NCBI GenBank assembly: GCA_049999805.1
Contig: JBNGIO010006345.1
Location: forward strand, 174,093 to 238,092
Length of the DNA stretch: 64,000 nt
Origin: Folioceros fuciformis
Lineage: Eukaryota > Anthocerotophyta > Anthocerotopsida > Anthocerotales
Direction: 5' to 3'
A model generated the notes under the pieces. That model made no database searches and had not been told where the DNA came from. It saw only the letters and a list, made by a program, of their open reading frames with translations. A program made the position numbers and the translations under genes. This document shows, piece after piece, positions 54,902-64,000 of the stretch; within the stretch, counting starts at the first letter, position 1; each line of letters begins with the position of its first letter.

Positions 54902-55008
54902 GGTGGCAGAGAGGCGGTCAGGCTGTCACGTCGCCCGCCCGAGTGGCAGNNNNNNNNNNGAGTGGCAGAGAGGCGGTCAGGCTGTCACGTCGCCCGCCCG
55001 AGTGGCTG
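54902..55008. repeat. Tandem repeat split by a 10-N gap
   Basis: GAGAGGCGGTCAGGCTGTCA and the following GTCGCCCGCCCGAGTGGC occur on both sides of the N run at 54950-54959. Unit length cannot be fixed because of the gap; about 48-60 bp. Confidence 0.93.
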
Positions 55009-55295
55009 GCATGGCATATTCTATGAAATACATGCGGGATTTATTACCCGATTCCCCTAAAACTCGTCAAGTTATTAATGCAAGGGTGTCTGCATATGTG
55101 GGCCCCGCCATTCATATTCCGATTTCCCGTTACCACGGGATGCACCGGCATAGGGATGCATGCTGGTGGTGGCCTTATGGTCATGTATCCATCCAAGCAT
55201 CGTATGTAGTTAAGCCTATAGATGACATAATTTTTTCACAAATGGATCACTACGCCATGAACACTATTAAGCTCTATATTCCACTTATGTTATGC

Positions 55296-55382
55296 ACTCA
55301 AACTCGCAAGTGCCTTCTCCAACCGCTCAAACTTTGCAAGTGCCTTCACCAACTGCTCAAACTTTGCAAGTGCCTTCACCAC
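55296..55382. repeat. About 30-bp tandem repeat, three units
   Basis: CTCAAACT-GCAAGTGCCTTC-CCAAC recurs three times (near 55297, 55326 and 55355). Confidence 0.85.
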
Positions 55383-55539
55383 TCACTCTGAATGTCGATC
55401 TATCAATTGTGGAACATTTCGAGTCATTCGTGTAGAAGCAATGGTTGGTCTTGATCGGCCTATTGGGTGGGAGGTACAAGAACCACCACAAGGTCCTTTC
55501 AAAGTCCTTGACTTGATATAATCTTCTGTTGTTGTCTAA

Positions 55540-57363
55540 TGTCACCATCATTCGGTGGGATAGAGTGGAGGACTTGCTCCACGGAGATAGTATGGACCAC
55601 TCATTTTCTACCTCGTTCTAGAAAGAGACTGACAAAAAAGCAAGGGAAACTAACATTGTACGTAGACAAATCATGTGGTCTTGACTTAGGCTACTTGGTG
55701 TGCCTTTGGAGGAACAAATTTTCATAGCAATGAGCTGGTTGTACAGGCATCTTAGGGAAACACAAAGGCAAGATATTAAGACTCTCTACTATGAAGCATG
55801 GCTATCAATACCACTTTGATGTTAAGCAACTTGCTCATTGGCCTCATCTTGCAGCTCTGTTTATTGTCCATAACCAGCTGTGTTTGTTGTCCATAACCAA
55901 CACGTTGACAACTCCGGTGAAATTTGTCATGGCTCTTAGTACAATGCAAACCCATAGGCAAGGTTTGCTGCTCATTTGAGTAATGAGATACGAACATGGG
56001 TCCAACATAGACATTTTACATGAGCTACTAAAAGATAGATTTTTTTGGAGCACGTTTAGAGAGTGGATCTAAAAGCATAGGCATGTGGTTATGAACTCTG
56101 TTGTAATGACTTCCTTCAACCTCATAACATTGATAACATTGCATCAACTGGTACTACATGTGGTTATGAACTCTATTGTGATGACTTCCTTCAACCTCAT
56201 GACATTGATAACATTGCATCAACTGTTACTACAGGCTTTTACCAATATCATTCGAACCATGAGGTAAGTGTGCAGATGTGGATAGAAGCTCACAATAACA
56301 TAGTATGGTACCATTCCAAATCAGGCCCCTTTATAGTAAGGGTGCAAATAGCTTTTTAGATGTCTTTGATGCTTCAATTTGAAAATAATAGTGTGATCTC
56401 CCTTGATGCCACTTTTGGCACCAATAAGGACAAGTTCCACTTGTACACCTTGTTGGTCTTTGATAATTACTATAGTGGAGTCTCTAGTGCTTGGATTATT
56501 ACAGATAGTGGTAAACTGGAGGATATCCAGGCGTGGTCGTATGCATTTCAAATGCATACAACATCACAATCCACTATGGCAGCTCAGTGCTTTCCTTGTG
56601 GATGCTGTTGCTGTTGAAATAGGTGCTCTACGGGCCATATGGGGGGAGGCTGTGCCAAGCTTGCTATGTTTATGGCATGCTAGAAAATGTTGGCTACGTC
56701 ACCTTTTGCTTAAGGTTAGGTAGTGGAGGACAAGAGTGGCAATCTTTAATCGCCTTGGTGATATCATGTAATTTTCTCTATGTTGGCACACAGCAGCTGA
56801 GGCTAGGAAGATGCTACAACAATTATATGTGGTTTATGAAAGAGAAGCTATAGAGATCATTCAATACTTCAAGAATCAGTGGGAGGGGGTGCTACCTACG
56901 TGGCTAAAGTATTCCAGGACCATGCCACATGCTGGCTAGGACTATAATTCATCAATTGAAGCTTGGCATGGCTTCTTAAAGTCCATGTTGAGCCATGATT
57001 TTATGCGTCTACGAGGTCGACCTATGCATGCGACGTATGAATTGGTTGCTCCATACACTAACGGATATAGTATGCAAAGTGTATTGGCACAAGCACTTTA
57101 CAAAACAACATGGCTTCAAGCACCATGGAAAGCAAGAGGTGATTATCGAAAATTGAATGAGGGGCTCTCTGTCTATACCTGAGGACCATGTTACACTTCA
57201 TACTAACCATCAAGAACCAGCTCTTGTGCAAAGCTACACAGATAAAAGGCTGATATACACAGTTTATAATCCTCTAGGGGATTGGGCATGCTACAATTGT
57301 TCAAGAGGAATGCAAGGCTTTTTCTGCAAACACCAAGCAAAGGTATTACACATGAAAGGGTAA
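55540..57363 (+). mobile_element. Fossil Mutator-like (MULE) transposase with SWIM zinc finger
   Basis: Broken frames follow MULE transposase order. About 55740-55800 reads MSWLYRHLRETQRQDIKTLY. 56390-56535 carries VISLDATFGTNKDKFHLYTL and LVFDNYYSGVSSAWIIT, which includes the first acidic residue of the DDE-type core. 56625-56720 has EIGALRAIWGEAVPSLLCLW and HARKCWLRHLL. 56950-57030 has SIEAWHGFLKSMLSHDFMRL. 57285-57360 has the SWIM finger CYNCSRGMQGFFCKHQAKVL (CxxC and CxH ligands). Several stops and shifts make it inactive. No terminal inverted repeats were identified. FAR1/FHY3 regulators derive from this family, but the damage here rules out a domesticated gene. Confidence 0.82.
56083..56231. 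repeat. 74-bp tandem duplication inside the MULE relic
   Basis: GTGGTTATGAACTCT and CATTGATAACATTGCATCAA recur 74 bp apart (56085 and 56159). It probably interrupts the transposase frame. Confidence 0.93.
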
Positions 57364-58399
57364 TTGCATTCAACTCGAGACCTCCTTCTCACGTACGATC
57401 TTGTACAATATATAAATCCTTCTTTGCTCCAGCATGGATATGTTGAAGCTAACATTCTATTACGTCAACTACGACAAGTAGAAGCCCGATTATGTGGAGC
57501 ACAAACCTTGAATTATGTTTAGCTCAACAAAATGGACAATGGTCTTGGCGATAGTTACAGACGGAAAAAGAGCATTATTGAGCTTTCAAATAATTGGAAG
57601 CATCCGAAGAAGGTGAGGAAGGAAAAGATGTCCATAGTCCTCTTGCAAGATGAGAATGAGGTATGATCTTGGTCAACAACTAGCCTTTGTCATCTTTGAA
57701 TGGTTTTCGTAGTCTCCATATTTCGTAGTCTCCATACTTGCCATAGGCATACGTTTCGACCCCAGCATACACTGGCGTATGTGTGTTCGCTGTGCATGTA
57801 TGAGCATTAGACTATGTGCATGCCACCCTCCACCGAGGCCATGCTCCTCAACCGGCTACCGGTGTCAGAGTGGTGGACCCCACGACTGCACATATGCTTC
57901 CATTAATAACTTTGACGAGGTTTAGAGTCGCCGATTTATTAGAAATCCCGCCCAAAACCAAATAAAATATGCGAATACTCTCGGATTCGTTTTCCTTCAT
58001 TCATTTTCCCGCGACATCGTGTTAGTCAGGTCCCGGCCCCGGCTATACGGCTCAGGCACCACTTCAGCTGGCCGCAGGGCTCTCCGGGGGAGCATTAAAG
58101 CCTGCCTGCTGGCCGCCACTCACGGCTGTCTTCAAGATCGCAGCTGGCCAAGCTACCTCCGCCCTGCATTTCGGCTGCGCAGCTCCCAGCGCATCTCACA
58201 GTTCGGTCCCTCGACTGGACGGGACGCTGGGGTTCGGAGTTGCAATCCCCGTCTCCCCGGCGTGCTCTGGAATCTCGAGCAGGGATGAGCAGGCGGGAAG
58301 GCGTCACATTCGCTGCCCAATCCGGCAGCCTCCTGCTGCTGCTGCTGCTGGCCTGAGCTGGGGCAGCCTATTTCCCAGTAGCTCCTGGCGGCGGTGGGG
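57364..58399. other. Region upstream of EXORDIUM-like gene
   Basis: 57364-57700 may be the tail of the MULE relic. From about 58000 GC content rises, as expected for the promoter/5' UTR of the next gene. A (CTG)n run of five lies near 58332-58349. No separate gene recognised. Confidence 0.4.
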
Positions 58400-59500
58400 A
58401 TGGGGAAATGGGAGGTGTGTTGTGTTGGGNNNNNNNNNNNNNNNNNNNNNNNNNNNNNNNNNNNNNNNNNNNNNNNNNNNNNNNNNNNNNNNNNNNNNNN
58501 NNNNNNNNNNNNNNNNNNNNNNNNNNNNNGGCGCCTCGGCCTGTTCTGTTTCCTGCTGGCTTGCCTGGTGGGCGGGGGGAGTGGAGCCGGCATTGTTCAT
58601 CCCCGAGGCAGGCGCGCGGCCAGCAACGAGGGCTCCAGTCCGCTGGTGCGGATGACCTACCACATGGGCCCTGTGCTCACGGGGGACATTCGAGTCTACA
58701 TTGTCTGGTACGGTATCTGGAAGGAGGCGGAGAAGAGGATCATCCGGGACTTCTTCGCCTCCGTCTCGGCCTCGGTTGCCTCGCCTTCGGTGGGTGGGTG
58801 GTGGAGCACGGCGCGACTGTACACGGACCAGACCGGCCGCAACATCAGCGGCTCGCTCCGGGTGGCCGGCGAGCTCAGCGACCGGCGCTATTCGCAGGGG
58901 AGATCGCTCACCAGGATCCAGGTGAACAACGTGATCAAAGCCGCGCTCGACGCCGGCCTGCCGGTGGACAGCGACTCCGGGGCCTACTTCGTCTTGTCGT
59001 CCACGGATGTGGTGATGCAGGACTTCTGCCGTGCCGTCTGCGGATTTCACTATTTCACATTCCCCTCCATCGTGGGCGCTACGCTGCCGTATGCCTGGGT
59101 GGGGAATTCCGAGAAGCAGTGCCCGGAATGGTGCGCTTTCCCCTTCGCTATTCCGCCTTTCATGCGGAATGTGGAGCCCAAGTTGCCACCCAATGGCCAC
59201 CTGGGCATTGACGCCATGATCAGCGTCATCGGGCATGAGCTGGCGGAGATGGCTTCCAATCCGCTGGCTAATGCGTGGTATGCCGGGGACGATGCCCGTG
59301 CGCCCAACGAGATTGCAGATCTCTGTGAGGGTATCTACGGGCCCGGAGGAGGTGCAGGGTACGCGGGCGAGGTGCTGCATACTCATGCCGGGGCCAGCTA
59401 CAACATGAAGGGTATCGGAAGGAGGAAGTACTTGGTGCAGTGGCTGTGGAGCCCCGTTCTCAATGCCTGTACCGGGCCCAATGCCAAGCTCACTCGCTGA
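58400..59500 (+). CDS. EXO: EXORDIUM-like protein (phosphate-induced protein 1 family), with assembly gap
   Basis: Frame from ATG 58400 to TGA 59500. A run of 100 N (58430-58529) falls between MGKWEVCCVG and the hydrophobic LGLFCFLLACLVGG, so the signal peptide and true start are uncertain. Hallmarks: MTYHMGPVLTGDIRVYIVWY, FFASVSASVASPSVGGWWST, ARLYTDQTGRNISGSLRV, YFVLSSTDVVMQDFCRAVCG, SVIGHELAEMASNPLANAWY, EIADLCEGIYG and ASYNMKGIGRRKYLVQWLWS. EXO proteins are secreted to the apoplast and promote growth in brassinosteroid and carbon-status responses. The HELAE stretch recalls a metalloprotease HExxH-type motif but proteolysis is not established. Intronless apart from the gap, as is common for the family. 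Confidence 0.93.
   Translation: MGKWEVCCVGXXXXXXXXXXXXXXXXXXXXXXXXXXXXXXXXXXRLGLFCFLLACLVGGGSGAGIVHPRGRRAASNEGSSPLVRMTYHMGPVLTGDIRVYIVWYGIWKEAEKRIIRDFFASVSASVASPSVGGWWSTARLYTDQTGRNISGSLRVAGELSDRRYSQGRSLTRIQVNNVIKAALDAGLPVDSDSGAYFVLSSTDVVMQDFCRAVCGFHYFTFPSIVGATLPYAWVGNSEKQCPEWCAFPFAIPPFMRNVEPKLPPNGHLGIDAMISVIGHELAEMASNPLANAWYAGDDARAPNEIADLCEGIYGPGGGAGYAGEVLHTHAGASYNMKGIGRRKYLVQWLWSPVLNACTGPNAKLTR
58430..58529. other. 100-N assembly gap
   Basis: Exactly 100 N, a conventional placeholder for a gap of unknown size. The reading frame across it is therefore not proven. Confidence 0.99.
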
Positions 59501-59705
59501 TGCTTTCTCCATCTGCTGCCCTCTCTGTTTTCGAAAGTTTCCCTAGCCTCATTTCCTTCAATTTATTACTGGGACGGATTTTCTTCTGCGTCCGAGGATT
59601 CTTTTTGCTGCGCAGGCTTCACAGGGCCTGTCATCAGTTCGACTCGAATTTTGAGAGTCACATTCATCTGAGGCGATCCTCCTTCACATGCTTATTTCGG
59701 TGTCA

Positions 59706-60035
59706 GGGTCTTGCTAGGATAATTTACATCAGCTCATTTTGATGGGTCTTGACCGAGCAGTCTGCATCAGCTTGTGCTGCAGGGTGTTGCCAGGCAGGGT
59801 GTTGCCAGAGTGGTTTACATCAGCCTGTCTTGCTGGAGTAGTGCACATCAGCCTGTTTCTGTGGAGTAGTTCACTTCGGCCTGGTTTGTTGTAGTAGTTC
59901 ACGTCAGCCCGTTTTTGGTGGAGCTGTCCATATCTTCCCATTTCGCTGGAGTAGTTAAAATCAGTTTGTCTTGCTGGAGTTGCCCAAATCAGCCTACTTT
60001 GCCGGGTAGTTCGAATCATCTCATTTTGGTACGTC
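59706..60035. repeat. Degenerate 28-bp minisatellite downstream of EXORDIUM
   Basis: At least eight imperfect units of about 28 bp with consensus CAGCCTGTTTTGCTGGAGTA then GTTCACAT. The clear part runs 59822-60030 and more diverged units start near 59706. The minus frame is open through it (60019-59729), a by-product of the period. Confidence 0.88.
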
Positions 60036-63000
60036 TTGGTAGAGTATGTGGCACACGGCCATGTTGCTGAGTTCTGCCTAGGCAGTTTGCATCATAACTT
60101 TCCCAACCCGGTTTGGAGTCGGGAGTACCTCGATGATGGAAATCGTATGTCGCAAGTCTGGTGCGCCTCGTTGGCTTGTTTATTCCCTGCCAACAAGCAC
60201 CAGCTTGACAATGCTTGGAACATGACCTTGTTCCTGAATCTTCGTTCATCTCAAATGAGGCGGCTGTTGCACGGAATGGTCCGGGATGATCTGTGGCTAC
60301 TACACCGTCGAGCACATTTGTCGGATGTTCGTTTCTGTGGGATGCTCCTCCCTCTGTCAAGGAGACTACCTCGTGCTGCAGTCTCCAACTCAGTCTCGGA
60401 ATGCAGGTGAATGTTAGAGATTCAACACAGGTGAATTTTAGAGATACAATCCTCTGCCACTTACTCTAGCATTTTAGGAAATTCATTAATATCAATGTTT
60501 AGTGACCGAGGGTCGCAAAAAGGCACGGTCCCTGCTGCTCGATCCGGGATCGAGCGTAGCCAGCCAGGCGGTCCCGGGGACTGAGTAGTACTCGGTCAAA
60601 ATGACACCCAGAGTTACTTCCATCCGCCAGCCCGGCGGCGCCGGGCCAGTCAGATGTACCCACCAAGTTGTCGGCTTTAGATGGGATAAACGGGGGAAGA
60701 TGATGCAATAAAGTGCAATGGGTGGTCCCACGTCCCAATGGCTGTCTGCACACTAAAACACTCCAGTGTGACAGATGACTTTATACCCAAGTGTACAAAC
60801 CGCTCGCAAATCCCAACAGAATATCTCTTGACCGTCCTATGGGAGGCCACTGTCCTACTTGAAATCCCTGTCTTTCCTTCAGATTCTGGCACGGTGAGAG
60901 AATGATAAGGAGGGCATGCACAGCTTGCAAGGTACTACCCCCCGTGCTTTCCGTGCTGCAGGTTGCAACAGTGCTGCGCAGGGACTCGAGTCATCAGTCA
61001 CCAGCCAGCCAGGGAAGGCCGGAAACTCTGTCAAGTACTCTGGAACTGGTACAGAGCATACAGAACGTGTCTGGCTCTCCTTTCCAGGCGAACTGGTCAT
61101 CACCTGTCCTCACTCCAGAACGGAATCATCACCAACACCTTCCAGCTTTCTGAAAGACGCAGGTCACCTGTTGCCAGCTCTCATCGCAGACTGCGAGAGG
61201 GCGTCATTGGTGTGGTACTTGTGCTCGGGAGTTCTCTAGTAGAAGGCGGACTTCATCACCTGGCTGGCACCCAGCCAGCTTCTGACTCGCTTCTCATCCT
61301 CTGGTAAGCAAGTATGGAAAGCCGCGGCAGCAGCAGTATCCGATTCTCGATTTGTGGTCAGGATCCGTTTGCTTTGTATGTGGTATTCCGGTGTGAGGTT
61401 TAAATCCACCTCGCTGTCATTCCCGAAGTAGCAAATCGGAAATGGCCAGCAGACAGTCAGCTCTGTCGCTAGCGAACTTCCTGGCAACGAGGAACTTGAC
61501 TGCCCTCAAGTACCTGCAAGCTGGCAATCAGATTCTTGCTAATTTCCTCTCTCTGGTACGTTCTGGGATGCCCCTTCAGCCTCTTCAGCAGCTGCTCCTA
61601 GTCAGGTCTCAGAGACAAGTTTACAGACGTAAAGGCGTGTAGTGTACTGCACTCAAAGTCTTTGATGTTTAGAGTAGGGGGCAATTATTGCTTCTCTAGA
61701 TAGCATTTGTGCGGATTCTCCACGCAGGGAGTGCGGAACTCCTTCCTGTTTAGTGTTTCTCCTCTGGATCATAAAACAAATGCGCGTCTGTTTGTGAGCA
61801 CGAAAACGTGTGAAAACTTCGTCCCAAAGAGTGAGAACTTCACCCCTGATCCCGTCGTCAACTTTAGCGCCCCTCCTCCATAGCCTCACTTGGGGACAGT
61901 ATCTCCCGGCGATACACATTTTCGATTCCGGAGCTGCAACTGGAGTGGAGGTGTCATCTCTGAAGGCTAATGCGGTTGGATGCATGACTCACGAAGGCTC
62001 ATCTCCACGGAGTTAAAATTGGATGCAGCCAGAGTGTTGCAGATACGCCTGAACCCGGAGGAAGGAGTGCAGCTTTCTAATAGGAGAGACAGGTGTTCAT
62101 TCAGAGGGTCATCCAGAAAAGTCACTGCTAGGAACCGCCTTTCTGCTGGGATCGGTGAAGAGCGCTGTGCCTCGTCCCCTAGCCTTTGAGGGAATTCCTC
62201 CTTTTAGTGAAGCAACAAGCAGCTGAGCAAGACTTGCCCTGCAAATCGCGTGTTTCAACACCAGTCTGTGAGACCCTCAGAGTGCCTTTCGCGGTCGCCG
62301 CAGAACCTAACAACCGAGTCATATCCAGTCCCGAGCCCTTTCCGAACTTCATGAATAGTACTGTATGTACTTGGGCCTGGGGGACAGACTGAGCTAAAAG
62401 CCTTAAGCATGGCCGTGCTTTTGTCCTATCCTCTCCCTTCTTGGGTGCTGTTCTGCGGTACTGTGAATGAACTGCGTGTTCCGTGTCCATCGGCATGAAC
62501 TCAAATCATTGATGTCCTCGCCACCTGATTAGCTAAAGGTGCCATAGCCAGAAGCTGCAACCAAGGGACAAGGGAAAGGCTACCGAAAGAACAGGTCTGC
62601 ACCCTGTCGTGGGCTCACATGTTAAACGAAGAAAGTAGTTCTTATTTGCTAGTTCCTTAGCATGCGTTCGGCCATTCCAATCGGAGCATCAATGCTGTCG
62701 TCGAAAGAATTTCCTGGCGCACACATGAACCCCACCCCTCTTTGTACTGCAGAAATATGAAAAGTTCCCAGCACGCCTCCTTCGTGGTGTAGGTTTTAGG
62801 ATGGGATCCTCCAGCTTGCTGCTAATCTACAGGCGTCAGAGTAAAGGGTTTTGTGCCGTTTCGATCCTCTACGGCAAGGACAGTGGCGAAGCGTTGCTCC
62901 TCGGGGTAGCAGGACTAAAAGGATCGTAACAGGGCACCTTGAATTTCGGCCAATATTAATTGTCCTACACAAACCAGAGTACGTGCCTTCGCACCAGAAC

Positions 63001-64000
63001 CACGAACTGTGACCCCACACTGAACTGAAGAGGTTGAACAAGAGGGCGCGCCCCCACTGAAACGCACGTTCTCTTACGCAGTGTGCTCGCAGGCCGGCGT
63101 CGAGCCTGTGAGGTTGTCATCATCGGAGTCCGATGGGCGGGTTTCCACGAGCTTGAAAGAATTAGTTGACCACGCAGCCAACTCTACTTGTCTCTAGCTG
63201 CTCATCAGAACTTCTCTCAACTGCTCATCAGAACAAGTCCGAGTCAAGATGGGAAAGCGGAATGGGTAAGCGGTGACAGAGGCGACAATTCTTGCCTGGG
63301 CAACCGACCGCATCAGACCAGAACACAATTCACGGATAATCCCACCGTGAAGCATTGGCGATTAGGCATGACCAAAAGTTCAAACGAAGAAGGATCCTGA
63401 ATAAGGAAGGGAGCTCCACAGGCTCAAACCTACCTCTGTTGGCTCCAAAAAGTGGTCCTGACACGCTTCATGATTTTCCTTTAAATTGGTAATCGTGACC
63501 AGTTCTGGCTACCCGACTCCATCCATTTTGCTTTGGGATGCTGAAGCGATTTTGTTTTCGTCAACAGAGTCCATACAAGCTTACGACAATCGCAAGGCGA
63601 GAGCGTACTTTCTCTCAATTTACGTATGACGCCAACACATATCGAGCCCCCGTACAGGCTTGGAAGTTGTTGCTCTGAGAGGGTTTCTTATCAGTTCGAG
63701 AGACGCTCAGAAGGCATCTTGTCTGAAGCTGCAGAGACGTAGTGGCCTTTCCAGCAATGCCAGAATTGCTGTCCCGTGGACAGCTTGCATCCGAGCAAGT
63801 CCCTTTTTCACTGATGGAGCGTAGAGTAATTAAATGGCAAGATAAGCCAGGGGAAGTGAGATAGGCCAGGAAATGAATGTGCTGGTGACTGAAGCAAACA
63901 TTTTGTCCCATCAGATCATCAGACACAAGGCACTAAAATTGTCACCATGAAGATAAGGGCATGACCAGGACATCAAAAAAGGAAGGATTCGTCACAAGCT
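60036..64000. other. About 4 kb with no recognised gene
   Basis: Short frames occur on both strands without recognisable domains. One plus-strand ATG (61442) opens MASRQSALSLANFLATRNLT... and meets a possible donor (CTCTCTG then GTACGT) near 61556. It might be a first exon with an organelle-type N-terminus, but no partner exon was found. 60500-60780 is GC-rich and looks repeat-like. Nothing firm from 61650 to 64000. Confidence 0.3.

Noticed and set aside
59729-60019. 96-codon minus ORF downstream of EXORDIUM
   Set aside because: Lies wholly in the degenerate 28-bp tandem repeat; low-complexity translation.
5709-60035. Regularly spaced repeats as possible CRISPR-like arrays
   Set aside because: Units abut without unique spacers, differ by point changes and lie in a plant nuclear genome; they are minisatellites.

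Overview
This window is nuclear DNA of a land plant. Genes are split by short GT-AG introns of roughly 80-250 bp and belong to plant or general eukaryotic families: USP39/SAD1 splicing factor, ureide permease, spatacsin, STE24 CAAX protease, LysM membrane protein, ribosomal protein eL32, a nuclear group II intron maturase-like protein, SAM50, a trihelix-type DNA-binding protein, an MES-type esterase and EXORDIUM. PPR-derived sequence and Ty1/copia, non-LTR and Mutator-like remnants fit the same picture. The compact introns and the maturase-like gene would suit a bryophyte or other seedless plant, but that is inference; the species cannot be read from the sequence.

Layout. 0-2.7 kb: complete eight-exon USP39/SAD1 gene (minus). 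3.1-5.0 kb: broken PPR fragment joined to a partial, inverted, decayed copy of the spatacsin gene lying about 16 kb away. 5.6-10.4 kb: repeats, a degenerate non-LTR reverse transcriptase and a copia pol fragment whose RT motif A region is repeated five times in tandem. 11.1-13.3 kb: ureide permease (minus, seven exons). 14.6-23.6 kb: spatacsin in one uninterrupted 9-kb reading frame (minus). 25.3-28.0 kb: STE24 (minus, 14 exons), divergent from a small secreted/type I membrane protein (28.4-29.1 kb). 30.0-30.5 kb: LysM protein (minus). 30.7-31.8 kb: microsatellite and minisatellites. 32.3-33.0 kb: RPL32. 33.5-35.3 kb: intronless maturase-like gene that has lost the RT catalytic residues. 36.6-38.8 kb: SAM50 (minus, four exons). 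40.2-41.6 kb: two-domain trihelix-like protein.

42-58 kb is mostly repeats: fossil reverse transcriptase pieces, a pair of ~0.7-kb direct repeats, several minisatellites, a frameshifted MES-like esterase (51.6-52.8 kb) and a fossil Mutator-like transposase with a SWIM finger (55.3-57.4 kb). An EXORDIUM gene, interrupted by a 100-N gap, lies at 58.4-59.5 kb, followed by a degenerate 28-bp minisatellite and about 4 kb with no recognised gene.

The genes are ordinary housekeeping loci of separate pathways (splicing, purine/ureide transport, endolysosome, prenyl-protein processing, translation, organelle splicing, mitochondrial outer membrane assembly, cell wall/growth) and do not form a cluster. 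The points most worth a second look are the inactive maturase-like RT, the chimeric spatacsin duplication, the motif-A repeat array in the copia RT, and the repeat families shared between 6-10 kb and 42-53 kb. No convincing new system was found.
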